The notes: a model not told the origin generated them from the letters alone. A DNA stretch of 19,289 bases from WRAI01 sp031549605 (GCA_031549605.1 JAVBPM010000083.1:1-19289), one strand, 5' to 3'. Shown: positions 6,263 to 13,762, numbered from the stretch's first letter. A program made the numbers and translations.

Positions 6263-6727
6263 TTAGCGATTGCGCTCCTTGAGCGCGCGGTCCATTTCGC
6301 GGTTGGCGTCGCGTTCGGCGGCGCTGTCGCGTTTGTCGTGCAAATGCTTGCCTTTGCACAGGCCCAGTTGCATTTTTACTTTGCCGGTCTCATTGAGATA
6401 GAGCGACAGCGGAATGAGCGTTAGACCGTCCTTGAGCGCTTCCTTGCCCAGGCGCACGATTTCGCGCTTGTGCATCAGCAGCTTGCGAACGCGCATGGGG
6501 TCGCGGTTGAACAGGTTGCCCTTTTCGTAAGGGCTGATGTGCATGCCGCGCACAAATGCCTCGCCGTTCTTGACGTACACAAAGGCCTCTTTGAGGTTGG
6601 CCTTGCCCATGCGAATCGACTTTACCTCGGTGCCGACCAGTTCCAGACCGGCTTCAAAGCGCTCGAGCACGAAGTAGTCGTGAGAGGCTTTTCGGTTGTC
6701 GCAGAGCGTTTTGGGTTTGCTTTTCAT
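6263..6727 (-). CDS. smpB: SsrA-binding protein SmpB
   Basis: A 154-residue SmpB, the partner that delivers tmRNA to stalled ribosomes. The motifs ASHDYFVLERFEAGLELVGTEVKS, NLKEAFVYVKNGEAFVRGMHISPY and the KVKMQLGLCKGKHLHDKRD segment are those of the family. The lysine- and arginine-rich tail (ERDANREMDRALKERNR) is the part that enters the ribosomal decoding region. Length is normal. The start has a good ribosome binding site (AAAGGAGG on the minus strand, about 6730-6738). It is transcribed from its own promoter and lies 21 bases upstream of ssrA, so both partners may be made from one transcript. Confidence 0.96.
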   Translation of the reverse strand: MKSKPKTLCDNRKASHDYFVLERFEAGLELVGTEVKSIRMGKANLKEAFVYVKNGEAFVRGMHISPYEKGNLFNRDPMRVRKLLMHKREIVRLGKEALKDGLTLIPLSLYLNETGKVKMQLGLCKGKHLHDKRDSAAERDANREMDRALKERNR

Positions 6728-6751
6728 AGCCCCTCCTTTCTTGGGAGTTTC

Positions 6752-6779
6752 ATTATACCATTGCCGTGCAATAAGTCAA
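6752..6779 (-). promoter_or_regulatory. Sigma-A promoter of smpB(-ssrA)
   Basis: On the minus strand TTGACT (6779-6774) and TATAAT (6757-6752) are separated by 16 bases, only one base away from the full consensus. The -10 box is 25 bases upstream of the smpB ATG. No better promoter was seen in front of ssrA itself, so ssrA may be transcribed from here. Confidence 0.78.
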
Positions 6780-6831
6780 GGCGCATTGGATGGCGAAAAT
6801 GGCGCGCGCTGGAATATTAGTATTATATACC

Positions 6832-6861
6832 TTGACAGGCGAGGTAACTCTGATGTACAAT
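6832..6861 (+). promoter_or_regulatory. Sigma-A promoter of the padR operon
   Basis: TTGACA (6832-6837) and TACAAT (6856-6861) are separated by 18 bases. The expected transcription start falls at about 6868, exactly where the 8-bp tandem repeats begin, so the repeats are in the RNA leader and not in the promoter. ATGTACAAT across the -10 contains a small TGTACA dyad that could serve as an operator for the PadR protein; that is a guess. Confidence 0.72.
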
Positions 6862-6868
6862 GGTCGCG

Positions 6869-6982
<114 letters not shown>

Positions 6983-7004
6983 TGACGTTGAGGAGGGGAG
7001 CGAC

Positions 7005-7340
7005 ATCGCTATTACACCTGATATTTTACGCGGGCACACCGAAATGATTATTTTGGCGCACTTGCTCGACCACGACAGCTACGGTTATGAGATTAACAAG
7101 GACATTATGGAAAAGACCGGCGGGCTGTTTGAACTCAAGGAAGCGACGCTGTACACCTCGTTCAAACGGCTGGAGGAGAATGGCTGCATTGTCGGCTACT
7201 GGGGCGACGAGACGACCGGCTCGCGGCGGCGCTACTACTCGTTGACCAATCGAGGCCGCGCCCAGTACGAGAAGATGAAAGAGGAATGGCGGCAGATTAA
7301 GCAGCTGCTGGATACATTGTTGAGGGAGGATTTACCATGA
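7005..7340 (+). CDS. PadR family transcriptional regulator, probable ATC start
   Basis: A PadR-type winged-helix repressor: LRGHTEMIILAHLLDHDSYGYEINKDIMEKTGG, then LKEATLYTSFKRLEENGCI (recognition helix region), then a wing (GSRRRYYSLTNRG) and a C-terminal helix. The first ATG (7044) would cut off ILRGHTE and part of helix 1 and has no ribosome binding site. Upstream the frame is open back to a TAG at 6945, and AGGAGG (6991-6996) points with 8-base spacing to ATC at 7005, giving MAITPDILRGHTE, a typical PadR start of 111 residues in all. No ATG, GTG or TTG exists in that stretch. It is the first gene of a three-gene operon, and its stop overlaps the next start (ATGA). PadR proteins usually repress their own operon. 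Confidence 0.82.
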   Translation: MAITPDILRGHTEMIILAHLLDHDSYGYEINKDIMEKTGGLFELKEATLYTSFKRLEENGCIVGYWGDETTGSRRRYYSLTNRGRAQYEKMKEEWRQIKQLLDTLLREDLP

Positions 7341-8002
7341 ACCGTCAAGCCGTTAGCGCGCATATTGATCGATTGTTTCTGACCTATCCGGACAGCCCGC
7401 GTGCGCGGGAACTGCAAGAAGAATTGCGTGGTAACTGTTTGGCGCGATTTGATGACCTTGTGGCGGCCGGCATACCGGAGGTGCAGGCCTATGAGCAGGC
7501 GATTGGCTCCATCGGCGACATCGGCGATTTACTGCCGGTCGAGGCTTCACAGCCACCGTCGCCGCCACCGCGCCGGTCGTCACTGGGCTTGGCGCTGTTT
7601 GTCTGCTCGGGGATATTCTGTTATTTCCTGGGTGTCGCGGCGATGGTACTTTTCAAGCAGGACAATGACTTTTTGCGCGGCTCGCATTGGCAGAATTACG
7701 ACAGCTTTGGCGTTGTCGCGCTGCTGTTGATGGCTGGGTTGGGCACCTGCTTGATTGTCATGGGTGGCATTCTGTTTGGCGACCGCGCTGTGGCGCGGCG
7801 TATGAATGGGCGGGGCGAAAGCAAGCGCAGTCGCATCCAAAGCGCGGTTAGCAGCTTGGTTTGGACTGCCGCTGTATTTACGTTTCTGTATCTGGGCTTT
7901 ACACAGCACAAGTGGGGCACAGCGTGGCTTGTCTTTATTGCCGCTGCCGTGATTGAGGGCGTCGTCGAGCTGATTGCCGCCGTGACGGAGAGGAGTCGTT
8001 AG
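7337..8002 (+). CDS. HAAS-domain membrane protein (permease prefix / DUF1700-like)
   Basis: A 221-residue protein. Residues 1-60 form a soluble helical domain (IDRLFLTYPDSPRARELQEELRGNC ... YEQAIGSIGDIGDLL) of the kind called HAAS or permease prefix domain 1. A proline-rich linker follows (PPSPPPRRS). About four membrane segments come next: near SLGLALFVCSGIFCYFLGVA, VVALLLMAGLGTCLIVMGGI, VSSLVWTAAVFTFLYLGF and AWLVFIAAAVIEGVVELI. This family is commonly encoded between a padR gene and a DUF4097 gene in Firmicutes, as here, and is thought to take part in envelope-related sensing. The biochemical role is unknown. It overlaps padR by four bases. Confidence 0.78.
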   Translation: MNRQAVSAHIDRLFLTYPDSPRARELQEELRGNCLARFDDLVAAGIPEVQAYEQAIGSIGDIGDLLPVEASQPPSPPPRRSSLGLALFVCSGIFCYFLGVAAMVLFKQDNDFLRGSHWQNYDSFGVVALLLMAGLGTCLIVMGGILFGDRAVARRMNGRGESKRSRIQSAVSSLVWTAAVFTFLYLGFTQHKWGTAWLVFIAAAVIEGVVELIAAVTERSR

Positions 8003-8004
8003 CT

Positions 8005-8919
8005 ATGAATGTGTTTGGTGACTATACGCAGATTGCACACCAGACGTTTGCCGTAGACGGGCTGTCGGCGCTATCCATTGAGATGCGGCACGAGAGCGTT
8101 GAGGTGACCGTCTATGACGGCGCGGACATTGTCGTGACGCAGCTGGCGCGTGGCAATGTCAACGCCGCGCGGCCCTTTATGTACCAATTAAATGAGGGTT
8201 GCCTGATGGTGGCCAGCCCTTACACCGGCTTTCAGCTGAAAACGCTGCTGTTGCAGGAGAAATACACGGTGCTGCTGCCGTCGGGTGCGGTGCAACGGCT
8301 TAAAGCGGCGTCGCTATCCGGCAAGGTGAGCCTTGTCGGCAGCGGCGAATGGCAGACGCTGGCACTGACCAGCAAGTCGGGCTCGGTGGCCGCGCCTGGC
8401 GAGCTGCGAGCGCAAACGGTTGAGCTGACCAGCCTGTCGGGCAGCGTGCGCGCCGGTGCGGTGATGAGCGGCAGCTATGTGCTGACGTCGACATCGGGCT
8501 CGGTGCATGCCGAGCAGGTGAGCGGTAATGGCACGGCCAGCAGCATCTCGGGCTCGGTGCGGCTGGGCGCTGTGTCGGGCGATCGGCTGCTTCTCAAGAG
8601 CACCTCGGGCTCGGTGCGTGTTGACGCGCTGAGCGGTAGTGGGACGCTGTCTTCGGTTTCGGGCTCAGTTCACGTCGCGGTGACGCAACTGGACGGCGAT
8701 TTGGTGCTGAAAAGCACTTCCGGTTCGGTTAGGGCCAGCTTTGCGCGGTCGGTTAGCGGTTGGCTCAACGCCTCGTCGGTTTCGGGCAGCGTGCGTAGCG
8801 ATCTGCCGCTCAAGGGTCAGTTCAAGCGCAGCTCGTTTACCGGCGGGCTGGGCGACAACCCAATCCACTCCATCACCGCCAAATCGATTGGCGGGTCGGT
8901 GCACCTCGAAGCTTGCTGA
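8005..8919 (+). CDS. DUF4097 beta-strand-repeat protein
   Basis: A 304-residue protein without signal peptide or membrane segment. From about residue 95 it consists of short repeats carrying SGSVR or SGSVH, for example TSLSGSVRAG, TSTSGSVHAE, SSISGSVRLG, KSTSGSVRVD, SSVSGSVHVA, KSTSGSVRAS and SSVSGSVRSD. They are spaced about 19-20 residues apart. This layout matches DUF4097 proteins, predicted to form a beta-helix or solenoid. The N-terminal 90 residues lack the repeat. A ribosome binding site (GGAGAGGAG, about 7987-7995) precedes the ATG, which lies 2 bases after the upstream stop. It is the last gene of the padR operon; what it binds is unknown. Confidence 0.83.
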   Translation: MNVFGDYTQIAHQTFAVDGLSALSIEMRHESVEVTVYDGADIVVTQLARGNVNAARPFMYQLNEGCLMVASPYTGFQLKTLLLQEKYTVLLPSGAVQRLKAASLSGKVSLVGSGEWQTLALTSKSGSVAAPGELRAQTVELTSLSGSVRAGAVMSGSYVLTSTSGSVHAEQVSGNGTASSISGSVRLGAVSGDRLLLKSTSGSVRVDALSGSGTLSSVSGSVHVAVTQLDGDLVLKSTSGSVRASFARSVSGWLNASSVSGSVRSDLPLKGQFKRSSFTGGLGDNPIHSITAKSIGGSVHLEAC

Positions 8920-8934
8920 GCAATACTAAGCCTG

Positions 8935-8964
8935 AAGAACGCGTCGTATGATGCGTTCTTTTTT
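8935..8964 (+). terminator. Rho-independent terminator of the padR operon
   Basis: AAGAACGC (8935-8942) pairs with GCGTTCTT (8953-8960). Three more inner pairs, one a wobble, close a GTAT loop, and an uninterrupted T-run reaches 8964. It lies 15 bases after the DUF4097 stop and separates this operon from spoIIIA. Confidence 0.88.
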
Positions 8965-8976
8965 CATGCCTGTCCT

Positions 8977-8984
8977 CATAGACT
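8977..8984 (+). promoter_or_regulatory. Possible sigma-E -10 box of the spoIIIA operon
   Basis: CATAGACT matches seven of eight positions of the sigma-E -10 consensus CATACAMT, and it lies 27 bases before the spoIIIAA ATG. In Bacillus and Clostridium the spoIIIA operon is transcribed by mother-cell sigma-E. No convincing -35 element is seen at the usual distance (about 8955-8963, which is inside the preceding terminator), so the call is weak. Confidence 0.35.
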
Positions 8985-9011
8985 GGAGCAGCGGACAAGG
9001 AGTGTGCGGAT

Positions 9012-9920
9012 ATGGACAACCCTGCGTTTAACGGGGCGGTGCGGCTGTTGCCGGGTGACTTGCGGGCGGTTATGCGCTTGTTGCCGATGTCGGTGTGCGA
9101 CTGTGCCGAGGAGATACGGTTGCGGCTGGGACGAAAGCCGATGGTGGTAGCTGGCGGCGGCGATGTGGAAGCGTCGATTGTCGTAGAGCGGCGTCATTTG
9201 GAGCTGCTAATGGAAACGGTGACGCGCGGCAGCTATCACACGGCGGGCGAGCAGCTGAAAAATGGCTTTGTTACCGTCGAGGGCGGGCATCGCATTGGGT
9301 GGACGGGCACGGCGGTGTTGCGCGACGGCGCGGTGTCGGCCATTAAAGATATTCAGGCTGCCAATGTACGCGTGGCACGGGAGGTGGCCGGTGTGGCGGA
9401 TAGGCTGATGCCGATGCTGTGCCGTAATGGCGCGTTTGTCAGCACGCTGATTTTGTCGCCGCCGGGCGTGGGTAAAACGACGCTGCTGCGCGATGTGGTG
9501 CGGTGCGTGTCGAGCGGCGGCGAGGGGGTCGCGCCGCGCCGCATTGGGTTGGTCGACGAGCGCAACGAGGTGGCGGCGTGCTGGCAGGGGTTGCCTACGT
9601 TTGACCTCGGCGCCCGCACCGATGTGATTACCGGTGGTCGCCGCGCCGACGGGCTGCTGATGTTGCTGCGCGCTATGGCGCCACAGGTGCTGGCTGTTGA
9701 CGAGATTACGGCGCCGCAGGACGCCGAGGCACTGCGGCTGTGCGCCCATTGCGGCGCGACGCTGCTGGCGACGGCGCATGCCGACTGCGTAGCCGCCTTT
9801 CGCGAGCGGTATGGACCTATGGCATTGGACGGGCTGTTTGACCGCGTGGTGGTGATTGCCGCCGAGCGCGGACGGCGGCGGTATCGTGTTTTTGACGATA
9901 AGGGGGTGGCGGTGTGCTGA
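9012..9920 (+). CDS. spoIIIAA: Stage III sporulation protein AA (ATPase)
   Basis: A 302-residue ATPase of the SpoIIIA-SpoIIQ channel, related to secretion-system ATPases and acting on the mother-cell side of the engulfed forespore. Walker A is PPGVGKTT (residues 150-157) and Walker B is VLAVDEIT (D230, E231). The GSYHTAGEQLKNGFVTVEGGHRIG and RRIGLVDERNE segments are typical of SpoIIIAA. The ribosome binding site AAGGAG (8997-9002) fits the ATG. It is the first gene of the operon, and its stop overlaps the spoIIIAB start. Length is normal. Confidence 0.95.
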   Translation: MDNPAFNGAVRLLPGDLRAVMRLLPMSVCDCAEEIRLRLGRKPMVVAGGGDVEASIVVERRHLELLMETVTRGSYHTAGEQLKNGFVTVEGGHRIGWTGTAVLRDGAVSAIKDIQAANVRVAREVAGVADRLMPMLCRNGAFVSTLILSPPGVGKTTLLRDVVRCVSSGGEGVAPRRIGLVDERNEVAACWQGLPTFDLGARTDVITGGRRADGLLMLLRAMAPQVLAVDEITAPQDAEALRLCAHCGATLLATAHADCVAAFRERYGPMALDGLFDRVVVIAAERGRRRYRVFDDKGVAVC

Positions 9921-10420
9921 AATGGGCGGGGGCGCTGCTGTTGGCCGGTGGCTGCACGGCGGCGGGAATGCAGGCGGCGGCGCGATTGACACGTCGGCTG
10001 ACGGTGATTGAGTCGTGGCAGACGGCGGTGTCACAGATGGCCGCCGAGCTGCGCTGTCGCAACAGCGCGCTGCCCGATTTGGTCGCGCAGCTGGCACGCG
10101 GCGGGCCATTGCCGCTAAAATCGCAGTTTGAGGTCTTGGCGGCCAAACTGAAGGCGCCGGGCGACCGGCGCTACGCCGAAGTGTGGCGCGTTTGGGCAAT
10201 GGCCTTGCCGCTGGGTGGCGAGGAGCGCGAGGTTGTGGCGTCGGTGGGCGAAGTGCTGGGGCGCTACGAGTTGGACAGCCAGCTGTCGGCGCTGGAGGGC
10301 GTCTCGGCGCGACTGGCGCAGTGTCAGCAACGGGCGCGCGGACGGCGCGAGCGGCTGGCCAAGCTGTATGCCATGAGCGGCGCATTGGGCGGTCTGGCGG
10401 CGGTCATTGTGCTGCTGTGA
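9914..10420 (+). CDS. spoIIIAB: Stage III sporulation protein AB
   Basis: A 168-residue membrane protein starting at a GTG that overlaps the spoIIIAA stop. It has an N-terminal hydrophobic helix (MLKWAGALLLAGGCTAAGM), a helical cytoplasmic middle (LRCRNSALPDLVAQLARGG ... LGRYELDSQLSALEGVSARLAQC) and a C-terminal hydrophobic segment (SGALGGLAAVIVLL). The fold is related to the GspF family of secretion platforms. SpoIIIAB is thought to be the membrane platform that works with the SpoIIIAA ATPase. Position and length agree with the family. Confidence 0.92.
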   Translation: MLKWAGALLLAGGCTAAGMQAAARLTRRLTVIESWQTAVSQMAAELRCRNSALPDLVAQLARGGPLPLKSQFEVLAAKLKAPGDRRYAEVWRVWAMALPLGGEEREVVASVGEVLGRYELDSQLSALEGVSARLAQCQQRARGRRERLAKLYAMSGALGGLAAVIVLL

Positions 10421-10433
10421 ACGGGGGGATACG

Positions 10434-10628
10434 ATGCAAGTCGATTTAATTTTTAAGATTGCCGCCATCGGCATACTGGTCTCGGTGCTGCATCTGCTGC
10501 TCAAACACTCGGGGCGCGAGGAGCAGGCCATGATGACAACGCTGGCGGGGCTAGTTGTTGTGCTGATGATGGTGCTGAGTGAGATTAGCCGGTTGTTTGA
10601 CTACGTTAAGTCGCTGTTCGGGTTTTAG
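10434..10628 (+). CDS. spoIIIAC: Stage III sporulation protein AC
   Basis: A 64-residue protein with two membrane helices (LIFKIAAIGILVSVLHLLL and MMTTLAGLVVVLMMVL) joined by the conserved KHSGREEQA loop, followed by ISRLFDYVKSLFGF. Its size and loop are diagnostic of SpoIIIAC, a small subunit of the sporulation channel. A purine-rich ribosome binding site (ACGGGGGGAT) precedes the ATG. It lies 13 bases after spoIIIAB and 3 bases before spoIIIAD. Confidence 0.94.
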   Translation: MQVDLIFKIAAIGILVSVLHLLLKHSGREEQAMMTTLAGLVVVLMMVLSEISRLFDYVKSLFGF

Positions 10629-10631
10629 CGC

Positions 10632-11021
10632 ATGGACGAACTGACGAAAATCGCGGTGCTGACGGTGCCCATTTTGGCGCTGGCTGTGCTGCTCAAGCGC
10701 GATGTGCCGCCGTTGGCGCTGATGGTTTCAGTGCTGGCGGTGGTGGCGGTGTTGATGGTGGTGCTGACGCAGCTGAGCCAGGTCAACGGGCTGATCACAC
10801 GGGCGGCCGAGCTGGCCGACATGGGCGGCGAGCTGATTACGCCGCTGTTGAAAACGGTGGGCATTGCGCTGGTGGTCAAAGTGTTGGCGTCGCTGTGCCG
10901 CGACGCGCAGGAGACGGCGCTGGCTTCTGCCGTTGAGATTGCCGGTGCCGTTGCGGCGGTTGTGGTGCTGTTGCCGCTGTTGCATGCGGTGCTGAATTTG
11001 TGCGTGTCGCTGGTGGAGTGA
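10632..11021 (+). CDS. spoIIIAD: Stage III sporulation protein AD
   Basis: A 129-residue, very hydrophobic protein with about four membrane segments. The first strand-helix block (IAVLTVPILALAVLLKRDVPPLALMVSVLAVVAVLMVVL) resembles SpoIIIAC, as expected because the two are related. GGELITPLLKTVGIALVVKVLASLCRDAQETALASAVEIAG is the conserved part. It probably forms part of the channel base in the mother-cell membrane. The ribosome binding site is weak, which suggests translation coupled to spoIIIAC three bases upstream. Confidence 0.92.
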   Translation: MDELTKIAVLTVPILALAVLLKRDVPPLALMVSVLAVVAVLMVVLTQLSQVNGLITRAAELADMGGELITPLLKTVGIALVVKVLASLCRDAQETALASAVEIAGAVAAVVVLLPLLHAVLNLCVSLVE

Positions 11022-11024
11022 GCT

Positions 11025-12122
11025 ATGAAAATGATGCTGATGCTATTGCTGTGTGGCTGGTGGCTGTGCGGCACGGCGATGGCGACCGAGGTGCCGCAGG
11101 CAGTCGCCGAGCGCGTGGACGAGGGCAGCCTGTACGGCGCGCTGCCCGACGAGGCGTCGGGATTGCTGAACGGGCAGTCGCCCACGCAGGCGGGCGATTG
11201 GCAGGGCACGCTGGGGCATTTGGGCGAGGAGGCGGGCAGCCAGCTGGGCGGCGCGGTGAAAAACGCGCTGAAGGGGCTGCTTGTTATCCTGGCGGTGCTG
11301 TTGTTGTGCGGCGTGTTCAACGGGCTAACCGATGATGAGCAGGCATCGCACGCCGGTGTGCAGATGGCGGGTGCGCTGACTATTGGCGCGGTGTCGCTGA
11401 CGCAAGCGGGGAGCTTGTTGCAGCTGGGGCAGCAAGCGCTGCAAAGCCTGCAGACCTTTTCTGCCAGCCTGCTGCCGGTGATGACGACGGTGTCGGTGGC
11501 CAGCGGTCAGCCGGTGTCGGCGGCGGCCAAGCAGTCGGCGACGGTGCTGTTTGGCGGGCTGCTGATGAGCTTGATTCAAGGGCTGCTGCTGCCGCTGTTA
11601 ATGGGGTTTCTGGCGTTGTCGGTGGCGCGTGCCGCGTTGGGACATGAGGCGCTGGGCAAGGTGGCGCAGCTGATGCGTTGGATCGCCACACGGCTGCTGC
11701 TGTTGTTGCTGGGGGGCTACACGCTGTTTTTAACGCTGACCGGTGTGCTGGCCGGTGCGACCGAGGGCTTGGCACTTAAGGGCACCAAGGCGCTGATTAA
11801 CGCCGTGCCGGTGGTTGGCGGTGTGGCGTCGGGCGCGGCCGAGTCGGTGATGGCCGGTGCGGCGATGGTTAAGTCGGCGCTGGGCGTTTTTGGACTGCTG
11901 GCGCTGTTGGCAGTGGTGCTGGTGCCGATGGTGCAGCTGCTGGCGGCCTATCTGGTGTATAAAATCGGCGCGGCGGTGGCGCCGACGATGGCGTCGTCAC
12001 GGCTGGCGGCGCTGGTGGAGGATTTGGCACAGGCATTTGGCCTGTTGGTGGGCATGGTGGGTGCCGGTGTGCTGCTCAACCTGTTGTCGGTGCTGGCCAT
12101 GATGAAGGGCGGCGGCCTATGA
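11025..12122 (+). CDS. spoIIIAE: Stage III sporulation protein AE
   Basis: A 365-residue polytopic membrane protein, the largest of the set. A signal-peptide-like start (MKMMLMLLLCGWWLCGTAMA) precedes a region outside the membrane (about residues 22-85). Six or more hydrophobic segments follow, including GLLVILAVLLLCGVF, LLLPLLMGFLALSVA, LLLLLLGGYTLFLTLTGVLAG and VVLVPMVQLLAAYLVYKIGAAVAPT. The segment GTKALINAVPVVGGVASGAAESVMAGAA is highly typical. It is thought to be the export-channel core of the SpoIIIA complex. It lies 3 bases after spoIIIAD and overlaps spoIIIAF by four bases. Confidence 0.94.
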   Translation: MKMMLMLLLCGWWLCGTAMATEVPQAVAERVDEGSLYGALPDEASGLLNGQSPTQAGDWQGTLGHLGEEAGSQLGGAVKNALKGLLVILAVLLLCGVFNGLTDDEQASHAGVQMAGALTIGAVSLTQAGSLLQLGQQALQSLQTFSASLLPVMTTVSVASGQPVSAAAKQSATVLFGGLLMSLIQGLLLPLLMGFLALSVARAALGHEALGKVAQLMRWIATRLLLLLLGGYTLFLTLTGVLAGATEGLALKGTKALINAVPVVGGVASGAAESVMAGAAMVKSALGVFGLLALLAVVLVPMVQLLAAYLVYKIGAAVAPTMASSRLAALVEDLAQAFGLLVGMVGAGVLLNLLSVLAMMKGGGL

Positions 12123-12595
12123 CGACGTGGCTGCGTGACTGGGTGACCGGACTGACCGGCGCGGCCATTGTGGCAACGGTGGCGCTGGCGGTGACGCCCG
12201 AGGGCACGGTGAAAAAAATGGTGCGGCTGGCGGTAGGCTTGGTGCTGCTGTTGATGACGGTTAAGCCGCTGCTGACCGCGCCCGACATCAGTGCCGCGTG
12301 GGCGGGCGAGCGGCAAGCGTCCAATCAGGCGGCGGCCGACGGCGAAGTCATTTCACAGGGGTTGCAGATGGAACTCATAGAGCGGGAGTTGTCTGCATAT
12401 ATTTTGTCCAAGGGGCAGCAGCTTGGGCTGTCGCTCGACGTCGAGGTCGCGGTGACGTGGGTTGACGGCGCGCCGTCGGTAAGCGGCGTGTCGATTGCCA
12501 GCCACGGCGGTGACGTCCGAGCGGTCGAGACCATGACGCGCTGGCTGAGTGACGAATGCGGTCTGCCGGTGAGCTTACAGCATTGGAGGCGATAG
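12119..12595 (+). CDS. spoIIIAF: Stage III sporulation protein AF
   Basis: A 158-residue protein with two N-terminal membrane helices (WVTGLTGAAIVATVALAVTP and MVRLAVGLVLLLMTVKPLL). A C-terminal domain outside the membrane has the ring-building fold known in SpoIIIAF (QGLQMELIERELSAYILSKGQQLGLSLDVEVAV...). The ATG overlaps the spoIIIAE stop (ATGA). The TPEGTVKKMVRL linker is characteristic. Length is slightly short compared with Bacillus (about 206 residues) but ordinary for Clostridia as far as I recall. Confidence 0.9.
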   Translation: MTTWLRDWVTGLTGAAIVATVALAVTPEGTVKKMVRLAVGLVLLLMTVKPLLTAPDISAAWAGERQASNQAAADGEVISQGLQMELIERELSAYILSKGQQLGLSLDVEVAVTWVDGAPSVSGVSIASHGGDVRAVETMTRWLSDECGLPVSLQHWRR

Positions 12596-12596
12596 C

Positions 12597-13130
12597 GTGA
12601 AGCTGGATTTAGGGCGGTACAAGGGCGTTTTTGATAAGTATAAATATCTGCTGCTGGTCATCTGTGCCGGTGTGCTGCTTATGCTGTGGCCGTCGTCGAA
12701 AGCCAATGACAAGACGCCGTCCAACGCACAGGCGCCGCCCGCCTTCTCGCTGGCCGAGATGGAGCAGAAAGTGGCGTCGGCGCTGTTGGGTATGGATGGT
12801 GTCGGGCGTGTGCAGGTGGCGCTGACGCTGAAAAACGACGGGCAGACCGTTTACCAGACCGATGCGCAAACCAAGCGGCAGCAGGAGCAGAGTGACGGGC
12901 AGACGTCGCGCGAAACAACCGAGCAAAATGACAAGACGCTGGTGGTGTCGGAGGGCTCGGGTGTGCAGCAACCGGCTGTGGTGCGGCAGGAGCTGCCGCA
13001 ATTTCTCGGCGCGGTCATCGTTTGCGACGGCGCAAACGACAGCGCCGTCGTGCTGAAGGTCAGCCAAGCGGTGGCGGCGTTGACCGGCCTGTCGTCGGAT
13101 CGCATTACCGTGGTCAAAATGAAAAGTTAA
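12597..13130 (+). CDS. spoIIIAG: Stage III sporulation protein AG
   Basis: A 177-residue protein starting at GTG, one base after the spoIIIAF stop. It has one membrane anchor (YLLLVICAGVLLMLWPS) and a ring-forming domain placed in the space between the two membranes. LAEMEQKVASALLGMDGVGRVQVALTL, a polar Q/E/T-rich stretch, and PQFLGAVIVCDGANDSAVVLKVSQAVAALTGLSSDRITVVKMKS are the family signature. SpoIIIAG forms the large ring of the channel around the forespore. The ribosome binding site TGGAGG (about 12584-12589) supports the GTG. Confidence 0.94.
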   Translation: MKLDLGRYKGVFDKYKYLLLVICAGVLLMLWPSSKANDKTPSNAQAPPAFSLAEMEQKVASALLGMDGVGRVQVALTLKNDGQTVYQTDAQTKRQQEQSDGQTSRETTEQNDKTLVVSEGSGVQQPAVVRQELPQFLGAVIVCDGANDSAVVLKVSQAVAALTGLSSDRITVVKMKS

Positions 13131-13144
13131 CGGAGGGGCAAGTA

Positions 13145-13687
13145 ATGAAAATCTGGCAAAGAAATGCCGTGGTGGCGGTTGTGGTATTGTTTGTGGCCGT
13201 GTCGGTGTACTTAAGCTGGTCGTATAATCAGGATACAGAGACAAACGGCAATGTGCCGGTCTATGTGCCGCAGGGCACCTCGTCTATACAGCCGAGTGTG
13301 TCGCCGTCGGCCGGTGCGGCCATGTCGACCGACGACGCCGCCTATTTTGCCGAGGCGCGGCTGACGCGGCAGCAGGCGCGTGACAGCGCGCTGGCCATTC
13401 TCAACGACGCGGCGGCGCAGACCTCTACCACGCAGGAGGCCAAGGATCAGGCGGCGGCTTCCATTCAGACGCTGGCCGATTCGGCGCTGACAGAGGCGAC
13501 CATTGAGGGGCTGGTCAAGGCCAAGGGCTACGCCGATTGCGTTGCCTACATCAGCGACAAAAAGATTAAGCTGATTGTCGCCGCGCCGGAGAGCGGGCTG
13601 ACGGCCGCCGATGTGACCAAGATTAAGGACATTTGCATGAGCGAGGTGTCGTCGGAGATTGGTGACATTTCCATCATCGAAGTGTAG
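13145..13687 (+). CDS. spoIIIAH: Stage III sporulation protein AH
   Basis: A 180-residue protein with an N-terminal membrane anchor (AVVAVVVLFVAVSVYLSW), a flexible Ser/Pro/Thr-rich linker and a C-terminal domain. That domain holds YFAEARLTRQQARDSALAILND and TIEGLVKAKGYADCVAYISDKKIKLIVAAP. SpoIIIAH binds SpoIIQ from the forespore side and joins the two halves of the channel. Whether SpoIIQ or another partner is used in this organism cannot be seen here. GGAGGGG just upstream supports the ATG at 13145. It ends the operon; no clear terminator follows before the asp23 promoter. Confidence 0.94.
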   Translation: MKIWQRNAVVAVVVLFVAVSVYLSWSYNQDTETNGNVPVYVPQGTSSIQPSVSPSAGAAMSTDDAAYFAEARLTRQQARDSALAILNDAAAQTSTTQEAKDQAAASIQTLADSALTEATIEGLVKAKGYADCVAYISDKKIKLIVAAPESGLTAADVTKIKDICMSEVSSEIGDISIIEV

Positions 13688-13698
13688 CGCACAAACGC

Positions 13699-13727
13699 TT
13701 GTCAAGGGCCGTCGGCTGTGGTATACT
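13699..13727 (+). promoter_or_regulatory. Sigma-A promoter of asp23/yqhY
   Basis: TTGTCA (13699-13704) and TATACT (13722-13727) are separated by exactly 17 bases. It begins 12 bases after the spoIIIAH stop, so the housekeeping gene that follows is not dependent on the sporulation transcript. Confidence 0.8.
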
Positions 13728-13762
13728 AGGCCATAAGTGACGAGAATGGGAGCGTGAATCCT

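Noticed and set aside
9207..10385. 392-residue minus-strand frame opposite spoIIIAA-AB
   Set aside because: It is low-complexity, Arg/Pro/Ala-rich and opposite well-recognised genes; high GC makes long antisense frames common here.
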